From Neocallimastix lanati (nom. inval.) (Eukaryota > Neocallimastigomycota > Neocallimastigomycetes > Neocallimastigales > Neocallimastigaceae): a stretch of 30,000 nt of DNA. The notes beneath the pieces are model-generated. The model was not told the DNA's origin, made no database searches, and saw only the letters and a list, made by a program, of their open reading frames with translations. A program made the translations under genes and the position numbers. The DNA is taken from positions 280,001 through 310,000 of the forward strand of contig JACVTC010000022.1 in the NCBI GenBank assembly GCA_016946835.1. The letters are read 5' to 3'. Of this stretch, positions 1-11,452 are shown piece by piece (position 1 is the stretch's first letter; the number at the start of each line of letters is the position of its first letter).

Positions 1-2245
1 CCATATTACTTTCCTTAAATTGTTGTTGAAGTAACTTAATAGTATTATTGGTTTGTTCCTCTTTACGAGAATCTGCTTTCTTATTTTCATCTAAAATATT
101 GGTATGATTAATTAAAAGATCTTCATGTTTTTTAGTTAAGGTATTATAACGACCTTGAAGATCTATTAATTCCTTTTCTAATTGATGTTGTTTATGAAGG
201 GTATCATCTCTTTCTGCCATTAAATTGGAAATAATTTGTTTTTCTGAATCATTACTATTATCGATCATTTTAATAGAGGAAGGAGGTGGTGGAAATTGAA
301 TTGAAATTGGTGTATTTAAAATTTTTGAATCTGTTGAAATATTATCATTATTATTATTATTATTATTATTGTTGTTGTTGTTGTTGTTGTTGTTTATCAT
401 GACATTTTGATAATGAGTAAGACATTCACAAAGCCAATAAACACGTCGGGTAAGATCTTCTGGTGTTTCTTGACTGAGATAACGATTTGATTCTAAAATT
501 TCTGAAAGTGTAAAATCTTTTTTGGAAGATCTTTCTATATCCTTTAAAGGTGGTGAAGTGGGAGGAGTATTATAATAACTGTTATTGTTTTGTCCTTCAT
601 TATCATTAGTAGCTTCTCCCCTTACTTTCATTTTCATTTGAGTTAATTCATCATTATTTTTTTTTAACTGATCTTCAAGTTGATTAATTCTTTCTTTATA
701 TTGTTCTAATTCTTCTTCAATTCTTGAATGTTGAACTACATCAATTGGCATTGAATATTTTGGGGAATTAATAATACTACGATCAGTAATACCATTATTG
801 GTATGACTATCATCACTATTGACTTTATTATTATTATTATTTAAATTAGAAGCAATAAATTTTTCCTTTTCTTCTAATTGATTTTGTAAAGTATGAACTA
901 AACGTGCTCTATTCACAACTTTTCTTTCTAATTCCAGGCATCTTTGTCGAACTTCCTTGTTTTCTTCTTTCATTTCTTCACATTGCTTCTCTAAATCTTG
1001 TTTTTGATAACGAAGAGTTTTTACTTCATCAAAAATAGGATCCATACGTTGTTTTAAAGAATCATAATCCCTTTGTAAAAAGTTCATATCTGCATTAATT
1101 TTTTGTTTTTCCTTCTTTAATTCTTCAACCTCTTCTAAACTTTTATTTAAATTTTCACGAAGTGTTAATGATTCAGAAGACATGGCATCAATAATTAAAG
1201 GATTCGTAGGTTCAGGAGGAGTGGCATTAAAGTTAATATCTCTGGACATATTAACAGCATCCTTATGAACCTTACTTAATGTTTGAGTAAACGTACGAGA
1301 AGCGAATGTATTAAATAGATTTACAGTAAATGCAATATTTAAATTTTTATTTCCATTAACCACATCAACAGGAGTTAAGAATTTTCTACAATCTAATTTG
1401 TCTGCCATAGAAAGCATTCTTTCGGCACGTTTTAACCAATCTTGTTCTTCTTCAGGAATAAAATTAGCGGATTGACCATGAAATTCTTCCTTAGCAATAC
1501 TTCCTAAATATTGTAATACGATGGTATAACAAACAGAATCACGAAGATCTAAAGACCATTGAGCAACTCTTTTTGAAGTTTTATTGGTTATTTGAAGAAT
1601 ATCATTAAACCAACGAAGAACTAATTCTTCTGCGGGTAAAGCATTTAATGATTTTTCAGTTAATCCCATCTTTTTTCTTTCTAAATCAGCTTTCTTAAAT
1701 AAACCGATCTTTTATTATTATTATAACAATTATAATATTTACAAAAAAAATAAATAAAATAAAAATAAAATAAAAAAAAATAAAAATAAAAATAAAAATA
1801 AAAAAAAAAATAAAAATAAAAATAAAAATAAAATAAAAAAAAAATAAAAATAAAAATAAAAATAAAAAAAAAAATAAAAATAAAAATAAAAATAATAAAT
1901 AATAAATAATAAATAATAAATAATAAATAATAAATAATAAATAATAAATAATAAATAATAAATAATAAATAATAAATAATAAATAATAAATAATAAATAA
2001 TAAATAATAAATAATAAATAATAAATAATAAATAATTAATAATAAAAAGTATTGTAATTATTATTATTAATAAATAAAAAAGAATATAAGAATATATAAA
2101 TTTAAATAAAATAGTATTAATATATTTAAATAAAATTAGAATTATTAAAATTAAATAATTTTATTGATTAAATTTATTCATTTTTTCAATAAATATTAAA
2201 AATCAAATATAATTTTTAGTATATTACTACTAATAATACAATAAT

Positions 2246-2280
<35 letters not shown>

Positions 2281-3159
2281 AAATAAAAAACTAATAAATT
2301 TACCTTAATAATTTGCCATACTAAACCTAAACATAAATGGGGAATACCTCTCATTATATCTTGTGGACCGATATTCCAAAGTTGAAGGCCATATCGCTTA
2401 GCAGTTTCAAGTACAATAGAATGATTCTAAAGTAGGAATAATATAAAATATTTATAAGTAAATAAGGCATATATAAAAAAAAAAGAGAAAAAAAAATATG
2501 TATATATATATATAATATAAAAAAAAAAAAAAAAAAATAAAAGCAATAATAATGATTATAATAATAAATAATAAAAATATAATTGTTATATATTATTTAT
2601 ATTAATAATGATTTTTTTTTTTTTTACCTCATACATATGGACAGCAATTTTTGGATTAGGAATAATTAAAGATTCATCAATAGCTCCTGGAATAGCATCA
2701 TTAATTAACTTGGCTAAGAGAACACCTGATTTTAATGCTTCAAAAAGATCAATTTTTCCATCCGTACGATTGGGTTGATCATTTTGCGTATTTAATATAC
2801 GAGGTAATAAATCCTTAACATCTTTATCATCTCTTAATTTTGATTTTATCCAATCAACATAGGCATTTAATTCGGTTTCATCAATAGCATGAAAACTATC
2901 CTTATTCCTTGGTTGTACAATAGTACTGGCTGCTGGTACAGCTATTTTTTATTCATATAATACAAAAAATATAAAATATATATTATAAAATATAAAATAC
3001 AAAAATATAAAATACAAAATATGAAATATGAAATATGAAATATGAAATATGAAATACAAAATATAAAATTAATAAATTAATAAAATTTTTATTATTATTA
3101 ATATTCTATTAAGTTTATATAAGTATATTACTTGAAAATACTCTTCTTTGAGAAAGCAT
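1..3159 (-). CDS. Fimbrin-type tandem CH-domain actin-binding protein with coiled-coil tail (partial, runs off left edge)
   Basis: Predicted cytoplasmic actin-binding protein. Four exons read on the minus strand: 3132-3159 (start MLSQRRVFS), 2628-2941, 2304-2426 and 1-1708; phases join without error, giving 724 complete codons before the edge. Residues about 22-155 form a first CH domain (TELNAYVDWIKSKLRDD, IDESLIIPNPKIAVHMYE, GIPHLCLGLVWQIIK). Residues about 175-290 form a second (AEELVLRWFNDIL, RAERMLSMADKLDCRKFLTP, VNGNKNLNIAFTVNLFNTF). The DKLxCRKFLTPxDxVNGNxxLNxAF signature is that of fimbrin/plastin CH domains. The rest is charged coiled coil (for example LRENLNKSLEEVEELKKEK) broken by a proline-rich stretch and a run of about 15 Asn. 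Known fimbrins have two EF hands and four CH domains; here there are no EF hands, and coiled coil replaces the second CH pair. The start follows from the short first exon with matching phase. CH identity is secure; the C-terminus is unseen. Confidence 0.9.
1709..2303. repeat. 595-bp intron of the CH gene filled with simple repeats
   Basis: This is the third intron of the CH-domain gene. It holds an A-rich array of AAAAAT-type units at about 1743-1893, then a tandem heptamer of the form AATAAAT at about 1891-2036 (roughly 20 copies), and a short AAT trinucleotide run near 2235-2275. The remainder is unstructured A/T. The same heptamer recurs at 6175-6434 and, on the other strand, at 8095-8310. 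Confidence 0.85.
3001..3066. repeat. Heptamer microsatellite in first intron of the CH gene
   Basis: Tandem 7-bp units of the form AAATATG, with variants AAATACA and AAATATA, lie in the intron between exons 3132-3159 and 2628-2941. The array is about nine copies long. Confidence 0.75.
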
Positions 3160-3789
3160 TGTTAATTTAATATTTTATTTTATTAAAAATATTGATTTAC
3201 GTTTTTTTAAAGAAAATTTTTTATCTATTTTTATCTATTTTTGTTTTTATTATTTAATATATAAATATATATATATTCAAGTTTAGTTTATTTTTAATAA
3301 ATAAAAAAAAAATAAATAAATAAAAATAAAAAATAAAAACTAAAGAAGAAATTTATATACTTTTTCTATTTTGTATTTCTGTTGCTGTTGTAAAAACAAT
3401 AATATATATTTTATTTAATTACTTATTTTATATTTGTCTTAAAAAATGTTTTTTTAAATATTGATATTATTAATTTATTGTTAAAAGCGTTCTAAATTAT
3501 ATAAAATTTATATATATATATATATTAAAAAGTTAATTTTAAATTATTTCTAATATATCTTATAAAATATATACATTATTAATTTTACCTTTTATATATA
3601 TATTTATTTATATATATATATTTAATTATTTTTATTGAATGATTTAAATAAATAATAAAATATTTATTCTTAGGCTCAAAAGCAAAATTTTTAATTAATA
3701 TATTGGTATAAGATAATATAAAATTAATTGTATTTTAATTGTATTATGCGCAATTTCTTAAAAGTATTTATAAAATCATAGAGACTTAA

Positions 3790-3823
<34 letters not shown>

Positions 3824-5470
3824 GTTTAACAATCTTTTTCTCTTTTAATTTATGAATATTTGAATATTAGAATAGAATTAATGTATAATTCTGTTACAAT
3901 CATAATAAATAAAAAAAAAAAAAATTCCTTTGCGTCTTTTTTTTTTTTTCTTTTTATTATTATTATTTTTGTCCTTATTGCTATTATTAAGAAAATCAAT
4001 AAAACATAAAATATATATTTATATATAATAAAATAATTTTAAAATTAAATAATTTCCTTTTTCTTAAATTGATAATTACGTTACTACTATTCTTTTAATT
4101 ATCTAATAGTTTTCTTGCTTTCTTTTATTTAATTCTTTTTTCAACTATTCTTTTACTCTTTCCTTATATATATATATATATTGCATTATATTTTGTATAA
4201 TAATACAATGTTATTAAAGAAAACACTTTAATTCTTTTATTATATATATAATATTATTATATAAAATTTCTAAAGACTTTTTTTTTTCAAAAAAAAAAAA
4301 AAAAAAAGAAAAAAAGAAGAAGAAGAAGAAAAAAAGAAGTTTTCACTACTTTATATAAACTGTTAATTTTATTTCCTAATTTCTAGAATTAGATTTGATA
4401 AATACTTTATATATATATAATAAGTTAATAATATAATACTTTATTATTTTATTTTATTTTATTTTTTATTCTCTTTATATTTAATATAATTGAAAACCTT
4501 TTTATAGAAAAAATTTTTAAGCTAGATTTAAGATGTTCAAAATATAAAGTAAAATATTTATTGATAAGATAAATATTTTTTTAAAATATATATATTAATA
4601 CTATTTGTTATTATTTATTGAATATAAAATATTAATTCCTGTTAAAAGTTTTACATTATTAAAAGAAGTAAGAAAATATTTATAAAATTTATAAAATAAA
4701 AAACTAAAAAGTTAAAATGAAAATAAAAAAAAATACATATACTTTTATATATATATATTTATATTAAAATAATTAAAATTTTTAAAATTTAATGATATAT
4801 TATTTTATCTATTTATTTATTTATTTATTTATATTATTAATTATTTATTAATATATTCATTACATTATGCCAATACAAAAAATAAATTAATTATTTTTTT
4901 AATTGATTTCGTTATATTACAATATATTATATTAGGTATCATTTCTAATTTATTTTTATATAATTTAATCTTTTTCTAAATAGTCAAATGTTGATTTCAT
5001 TTTTATTATTATTATGAATAACTTCAATATATAATGATATATGTAATAGACTATTTTATACATATATTATAATCAAAAAATATTAAATTGATTATAATAT
5101 TATAATGAAATAAAATAAAAAAATAATTTTTAATTAATTTTTCAAACTTTCTTTATAAAGTATAATTAATTTAATTAATTCTAATATATAATTCATTATA
5201 TTGACCAGTATACTTAATTTAATCATTTAATATATGATTTATTCCCTACTAAATTAAAAAAAGAACGGTAACAATTTCAATGTATTTGTAATATATTGAA
5301 TATATTATTAAAATTATATTAATTATATTATTTAAATGAAATGGAATATATTGTAAATTAATATAATAAACTTTAATTAATAAATTTTTAAATTATGGCT
5401 ATATACCCATTTGTTAAAAAACTTTTTTTTCTTTTTTTTTTTAAAATTAAAAATACTATAAAGGAACATT
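3160..5470. other. AT-rich intergenic DNA with no recognisable gene
   Basis: This is the 5' flank of the minus-strand CH gene. I read all six frames and found no conserved peptide, tRNA box B or structured RNA. It holds poly(A) and poly(T) runs, including an abutting T-run/A-run pair at about 3790-3822 that would fold into a hairpin, TA-dinucleotide stretches, and a short GAA run near 4315-4335. The CH gene promoter must lie near 3160-3500, but no element can be told apart from the background. Confidence 0.7.
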
Positions 5471-5473
5471 TAT

Positions 5474-5672
5474 GATATATAAAATATAAAATATAAAATA
5501 TAAAATATAAAATATAGAATATAAAATATAAAATATAAAATATAAAATATAAAATATAAAATATAAAATATAAAATATAAAATATAAAATATAAAATATA
5601 AAATATAAAATATAAAATATAAAATATAAAATATAAAATATAAAATATAAATATAAATATAAAATATAAAAT
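5474..5672. repeat. Heptamer satellite of ATAAAAT units
   Basis: About 28 near-perfect tandem copies of a 7-bp unit (TATAAAA in one register). Because 7 is not a multiple of 3, every frame reads through as a seven-residue Phe/Ile/Tyr/Leu repeat; the resulting open frames on the minus strand are artefacts of the repeat and not genes. Confidence 0.95.
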
Positions 5673-6174
5673 ATTAAAAAAATACAAGGAAAATTAGGAA
5701 TAAAATTCAAATATTTAAAATAAATAAATGAAAAATTAAAATAGTAATGATGTTATTAATAAAATATAAGAAAATATAAAAAATAATAAAGAAAGAATAA
5801 ATAATTAAATTCTATTCAACAAATTATTTAAACTATTCTATTTAAAAAGAATTAAAACTATTAAAGTAAATAAAATTATAAAAATTTGAGATTTACTGTA
5901 ATCCAAATTAAGTATAAGTGAAAAAAAAAAAAATATGTATATTAAAATATTAATTTTTATATGAATATAAAATAAGTTAAATATTTAATATTCATATTAT
6001 AAATTAATTATTTTATTAATTATTTTGCTTAAATACTATAAATCTTTTGAATAATTATTTGTAGAATTATTGTAATAATAATTATAGTAATAATTTTATT
6101 AAGTAAATATGAAATATAATATTAATAATTAAATAATAATAAGCTTTATAATAAAACATAATAATAAACTTTAC
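5673..6174. other. AT-rich intergenic DNA, nothing recognised
   Basis: A/T-only stretches with TAA-rich runs. I saw no coding signature, RNA gene or hairpin of note. Confidence 0.65.
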
Positions 6175-6434
6175 TAAATAATAAATAATAAATAATAAAT
6201 AATAAATAATAAATAATTGAATAATTAAATAATTAAATAATTAAATAATAAATAAAAAAAAGTAAATAATAAATAAATAATTGAATAATAAATAATAAAT
6301 AATAAATAATGAATAATTGAATAATTGAATAATTAAATAATTAAATAATTAAATAATTAAATAAATAATAAAGTAAATAATAAATAATAAATAATAAATA
6401 ATAAATAATAAATAATAAATAATAAATAATAAAT
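6175..6434. repeat. AATAAAT heptamer satellite with AATTAAAT variants
   Basis: Tandem heptamers AATAAAT, interrupted by blocks in which the unit becomes AATTAAAT or AATTGAAT. The array ends directly before the poly(A) run and the compositional island that starts at about 6451. The perfect blocks at each end share their unit with the intronic array at 1891-2036. Confidence 0.9.
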
Positions 6435-6450
6435 GTGGTAAAAAAAAAAA

Positions 6451-6802
6451 GTTTTTCCAGTTTTTATTCTGGTGGTTAGTACCCTGGGGATAATATCCAA
6501 AAGATTTCTGGATTTACCCTTCGGATATTCTGCCTATATTTGAAGTTGGAAGTTTACTTGTCATGGAAGACTCCTGACTTGATCCAAGCCACATTTCCGC
6601 ATGTGTGGCATACCATTTAGTATTACCTTTGCATAGAGATTAAGAAACGACGGTCGAAACCGAACTGGTATGGTCAATAAGCAACTATTGTGGTTATACA
6701 ATACATTATATACATAATATATACTTACGGTGACCCATATATCAAATATTACATGGTTTTATATGTATATATGAATAAAAGTCTGAAAAAAAAAAAAAAA
6801 AA
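6451..6802 (+). ncRNA. Structured, GC-elevated island ending in AATAAA and poly(A): candidate ncRNA or SINE-like retroposon
   Basis: Hand counting gives 73 G/C in 180 bases at 6481-6660 (41%), against almost none on either side. Reading the plus strand as RNA, several stems are visible: CCAG/CTGG at 6457-6472; AATATCC 6492-6498 with GGATATT 6523-6529; GCCACA 6588-6593 with TGTGGC 6604-6609; CGGT-CGAA-ACCG at 6651-6662; and ATACCA 6610-6615 with TGGTAT 6666-6671 enclosing the previous hairpin. Motif GGTCGAAAC at 6652-6660 is one mismatch from a pol III box B, and GGTGGTTAGTACCC at 6471-6484 resembles a tRNA-Asp box A region. AATAAA at 6774-6779 precedes 17 A residues at 6786-6802. No frame gives a convincing protein. 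It matches no rRNA, tRNA, spliceosomal RNA, SRP RNA or group I intron that I can recognise. It could be a retroposed copy, a SINE, or an unknown ncRNA gene. Confidence 0.5.
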
Positions 6803-6963
6803 GGCATATAAAAACATATAAACAATTCTATTTATCATACACCTTTATATAAAAGATATAATAAATATAACATATAAATAATATCAATATCTATATCAAT
6901 ATTTATATTGAATCTTATTATAAACATATAAATATAACATATAAAATTATTAAAATATAAGAA

Positions 6964-7025
6964 CATATAAAATTATAAAATTTAAAAACTTTATATAAAG
7001 TTTTTAAATTTTATAATTTTATATG
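6964..7025. repeat. Perfect 62-bp palindrome (31-bp arms, no spacer)
   Basis: Every position pairs with its mirror around the centre 6994/6995, from C6964-G7025 inward. Outside, the ATTAAAA/TTTTAAT blocks suggest that symmetry continues with mismatches. It lies about 160 bp after the poly(A)-tailed island. It could extrude as a cruciform or mark a terminal-inverted-repeat element. Confidence 0.9.
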
Positions 7026-7540
7026 AATAGTTTTAATATTATCAATATATAGATCATTATTTATATTAAATATGAATATAATATAATAAAAGTAAAAAAT
7101 AAAAAAATAAAAATAAAATAAAAAAAAAAAAAAAACATGTCATATAAAATAAAAATAAAATTCAAAATTTAATTAATAAATTGACATTTATAGAAATTAT
7201 AAATAAAAATAAATAAACAAAAATAAATTAACAAAAATAAATAAACAAAAAATAAATAAATAAATTAAATAAATTAAAAAGCATTTTTCCATTTTGGAAA
7301 TGAATTTTAAAAAAAAAAAAAATTATATATATTTATATATTTATATATATTATTTTAAATTTTTATTACAGAAAAATAAAAATAAAAAATAAAAAGTTGA
7401 TCTTATATATAAACAGTATCACTGAATTATATTTTATTTGTATATATTATGTACATATACAATATATAGATTAAGTAATTTAAATTCTAAATAGGAGTGT
7501 CATAGACATTAAACAATAAACAAAAAAAAAAAATAATAAT

Positions 7541-7586
7541 AAAAAATAATAAAAAATAATAAAAAATAATAAAAAATAATAAAAAA
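7541..7586. repeat. Decamer microsatellite AAAAAATAAT
   Basis: About five tandem copies of a 10-bp unit in A/T-only intergenic sequence. Confidence 0.8.
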
Positions 7587-7655
7587 TGTATAAAATTTAA
7601 ATTATAAATAATAAAACACAAAATATAAATAATTAAAAATAAATGATTATATTAT

Positions 7656-7704
7656 AATAATAATAATAATAGTAATAGTAATAATAATAGTAGTAATAAT
7701 ATTA

Positions 7705-7739
<35 letters not shown>

Positions 7740-7830
7740 TAATAATAATAATAAATAATAATAATAATAAATATAATAATAATAATATTAATAATAATAA
7801 ATAATAATAGTAATAATAATAATAATAAAA
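7656..7830. repeat. Imperfect AAT trinucleotide array
   Basis: AAT units with scattered G substitutions (AGT, AGTAAT) run through this block. No frame around it has a start codon or flanking coding sequence, so it is not an Asn or Ile tract of a gene. Confidence 0.8.
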
Positions 7831-8094
7831 TATAGATTATTTATAACAAAATGTAAATTATAAATATTAAAATAAAATATTGTAATATAAAATAAAAATT
7901 ATTAGCAATAAGATTTATAAAATAAAATCCATAATAGGCTTTTAAATTTTAATATATTTTTAGAATAAATAAATAAATAAATATAATTGATAAACATTAT
8001 TAAAACATAGAACATAATAAAAAAGATATATTAAATATAGAATAATGAAATAACGAATATCTTTCTAATATAAAATGTGTAACAAAAATTATTT

Positions 8095-8310
8095 TTTATT
8101 ATTATTTATTATTTATTTATTATTATAATATATTATTTATTATTTATTATTTATTATTATTTATTATTTATTATTTATTATTTATTATTTATTTATTATT
8201 TATTATTCAATTATTAATTATTTATTATTTTATTATTTATTATTTATTATTTATTATTTATTATTTATTATTTACTATTTATTATTTATTATTATTTTTT
8301 ATTTATTATT
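8095..8310. repeat. TTATTAT-type heptamer array (opposite orientation to 6175-6434)
   Basis: Tandem 7-bp units complementary to the AATAAAT unit seen at 1891-2036 and 6175-6434. Single-unit interruptions such as CAATTATTAA break the array. Confidence 0.85.
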
Positions 8311-9528
8311 ATATTTAATTATTTCTTTTATTCCTATTATTTATTATATTATTATAATTATTAATTTTTATTTATTATTATTAAATATTAATAAAATTTT
8401 CTATTATTATTATTATTATTAACAATACTCTAATTTATTTTCATTATTATTATACCAACATTATCTTAATTATTATTACTATCAACAATATCTTATTTAT
8501 AATTATTACTATGAGCAACATCTTAATTACTAATTATTATTATTATTTATATTTATATATAATTATCTATTAAAATATTATCACAATATCAAATCATATC
8601 ATATAATTTACATATTTTGATATTTATTTAATTATTAATAAATTTTGTATTTTTATTCATGTGTTTAATTATGTTTAATTTAATAACTTTATTAAATAAA
8701 TTCAACTGTACATATTCTTACTCGAATATTAAAATGATTAATTTATAAGAATTATTAAATCTATTATTTAATCTTCATAATATTTAATATTTTTTATTAT
8801 TATTACATTTTTTTTTTTAATCTTTTTTAATCTTATTTATGATAATATTTTAATATCTATTTTATTTAAAAGAGTATATGATTAAATAGATTTCTCTCTT
8901 TGTTTTTTTTATTTTTTTTTTTTTTTAATTATTAAATTTTTAATTATTAGATTATTTAAAAAAAAAAAAAAAAAATCTTTTTTTTAAAAAAAAGAATACT
9001 AATTATAAAATGAATTAATATCTATAATTATTTTGTCAATATAAAAGAGAAGAAAACCTTATTCTCAATATTTTAAATAATTATTTTTTATAGTTTATTG
9101 ATTGAATTAATAAAGTTTTTTTATGGTATACCCTATATATAAACATTTTTAATAACCATAATTCAAAATTATATTTAAAATTTTCGATTTTTATTATATA
9201 ATTTGACTTGATAAACTATTTTAAAGACGAAATCATCCATAAAAATAAATGTAAAATTAATAATAATTCTTCACTTTGATTAAAATTTTATTAAAAGATA
9301 GAGAGTATTGATTTTTTAATTTTATTCTTTTTTTTTTTTTTTTTTTTTTTTTTGAAATATATATTTGAAATATTTTTTTTTTCATATAATACTAAACTTT
9401 ATGTATAAAAAATATAAAAATATATAAAACATTTATAATAAATTAATTTCAAAATAATTCTTATATATATATTTATTGTTTATTCAAGTATTTGGGTATG
9501 TATTTATTTATTAAATTACTTTTTTTAT

Positions 9529-9566
<38 letters not shown>

Positions 9567-9663
9567 TATTATTATTTTCGTTTTTATTGAAATAATGAAT
9601 TCATTAGTTTTAAATAATAGAAAAAATTTATTAATATGTATTTATGATAAATAAGCCATAGAT
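8311..9663. other. AT-rich 3' flank of the receptor gene, no gene seen
   Basis: Between the heptamer array and the receptor stop codon there are TTA/TAT runs, long T tracts (about 9330-9352 and 9531-9559) and no coding signature on either strand. The 3' UTR and polyadenylation site of the minus-strand receptor should lie in its upper part, but AATAAA is too common here to choose one. Confidence 0.65.
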
Positions 9664-11412
9664 TTAATTTAATGTATTGCAATGGCTATTGTTATTACTA
9701 TTATTACTACTATTATTAGCACTATTATTTGTACTTTGCTTGTTATTATAATTGAGTATTTGTGATATTTTAAAATTAAAAAAGATTCTATAATATTCAA
9801 TTTGAAAATTGATAATCTCAATCACATTTTCTCTGTTTTCTTTATATATCTTCTTTTCACAAGGACATATGACTGTATTATGTATTTCACATGGAATATA
9901 TCTAAAAAATTGGAAATAAATATATCTATCATTATCATTATGCTTAATAATTGCTGAAAAAATATCGAAATAATATAAAATTTCTAATGAAATACTATAG
10001 ATTAAAAATACGAAAAAACAGATAAATAATCGTAAATCAGGATAATTCATGAATAATACTACAGTAATAATCTATATATATATATCAACATATTCATATT
10101 TAAAAAGATAATATTCAAATTTAGTAATTTTTTACTAGTAAGATTGTAGTTATTATTATTATTATTATTATCAATAGTAATTTCATCCTTATTATAATGA
10201 TTATAATTATTATTAAACTTTTAGTTATTATTGATTATAATTATAATATTTTCAAATACTATATTCATATTAATATTATTCTTTTTAATTGTCACAATAA
10301 TTATAATAATTATATATTAAATTATTATGAATAGAATCATTCCAATTTTATATTTAAATTAATATGTATATAATTATAAACTTACATTGCAAAATGGGAA
10401 AATCCAATAAATATATTTGAAAAATATGAAATATTGTTTATTTTCATTAAATATGTTAGATAATGTAATCAGTTTACTAAGTCTAATACACAAAATATTA
10501 ATAAGAACAAAAGAAAATATACTAATAATAACTTGAAATTGATTTTTTGGACAAATTTTTGTCCATGTATCATTATATAAATTTTCAATAATTTCTTCAT
10601 CTAAAAACATAACAATGATTGAAAATACTAAAATAGTTATCTTGAAGACAAGAAATAATATGGTATATCTCAATACATTAAAAAATATCTTCTTTCTATG
10701 ATATTCATCTGGAGTGTTAAAAGTTGGTTTACGACCATTTATAATGCTTGCCTTTCTTTTTATACTTTCTTTCTTGATTTTCAAAATAATATTTTCATTA
10801 ATGAGAGAATCCATTCGCTTAAATATTTTTTCATTACTGTCGTCACTCGTGACCTGATTATTATTACTATTACTACCACTATTATTATTATTATTATTAT
10901 TATTACTATTATTATTATTGCTATTAGTATTAATACTTAAAGTTATTTTAATGGGATCAACATTGTAACTATCATCATCTGGAATATTAACAGTTTGAAT
11001 TATTCCTTCTCTCCTATTTTTAAATGAGAGCTCTAATCCAATATAAATTTTATAGATCATGATGGATATCATATTAGAATTAGCATAATTAATAATGAAA
11101 TATTGCATACCACAATTAAATGGATTTTGATCATATATAAAATTTGTTCCAACCATAAAAAGAATATTCATAATAGAAAAAAAAATATTTAATATATAAC
11201 CAGTATCTCTTATAATCAGTGATTTATTTCTTCTCCTAATAATAATTAAGATTATTACTACATAGCCGAAAATCACAATATAAGAAATAATATTAAATAC
11301 TAATTTTTGATATTTTGACTTTGGTCTTATTTTCGATAATTGAATCATATTTATTGAAATAATTATTAATATTATTAATATTATATTATTATTATTATTA
11401 TTATTAATATTA

Positions 11413-11452
<40 letters not shown>

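Noticed and set aside
3160-5470. A hidden short gene or tRNA in the long desert
   Set aside because: No box B motif, no run of mixed-composition codons and no exon-like island with splice sites could be found on either strand.
5388-5710. Two overlapping minus-strand open frames of 84-99 codons rich in Tyr, Ile, Leu and Phe
   Set aside because: They are frame-independent translations of the 7-bp ATAAAAT array; there is no other coding signal.
6471-6660. tRNA gene suggested by box A-like and box B-like motifs
   Set aside because: The two motifs are about 170 bases apart, no cloverleaf or anticodon arm can be drawn, and box B has a mismatch. A tRNA-derived SINE is still possible, but not a tRNA.
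6561-6758. Minus-strand open frame of about 65 codons across the GC-elevated island
   Set aside because: It has no recognisable motif, starts in A/T filler, and a frame of this length is expected by chance at this composition. The AATAAA and poly(A) favour plus-strand transcription.
6451-6802. 5S rRNA, SRP RNA, U-snRNA, group I intron or hammerhead ribozyme
   Set aside because: None of the conserved cores I know for these (5S internal control region, SRP domain, U6 or U2 motifs, group I P/Q/R/S, CUGANGA core) is present.
10698-10940. Plus-strand open frame of 80 codons
   Set aside because: It is antisense to the 7TM exon; the Ile/Thr-rich tail is the complement of the Asn-codon tract.
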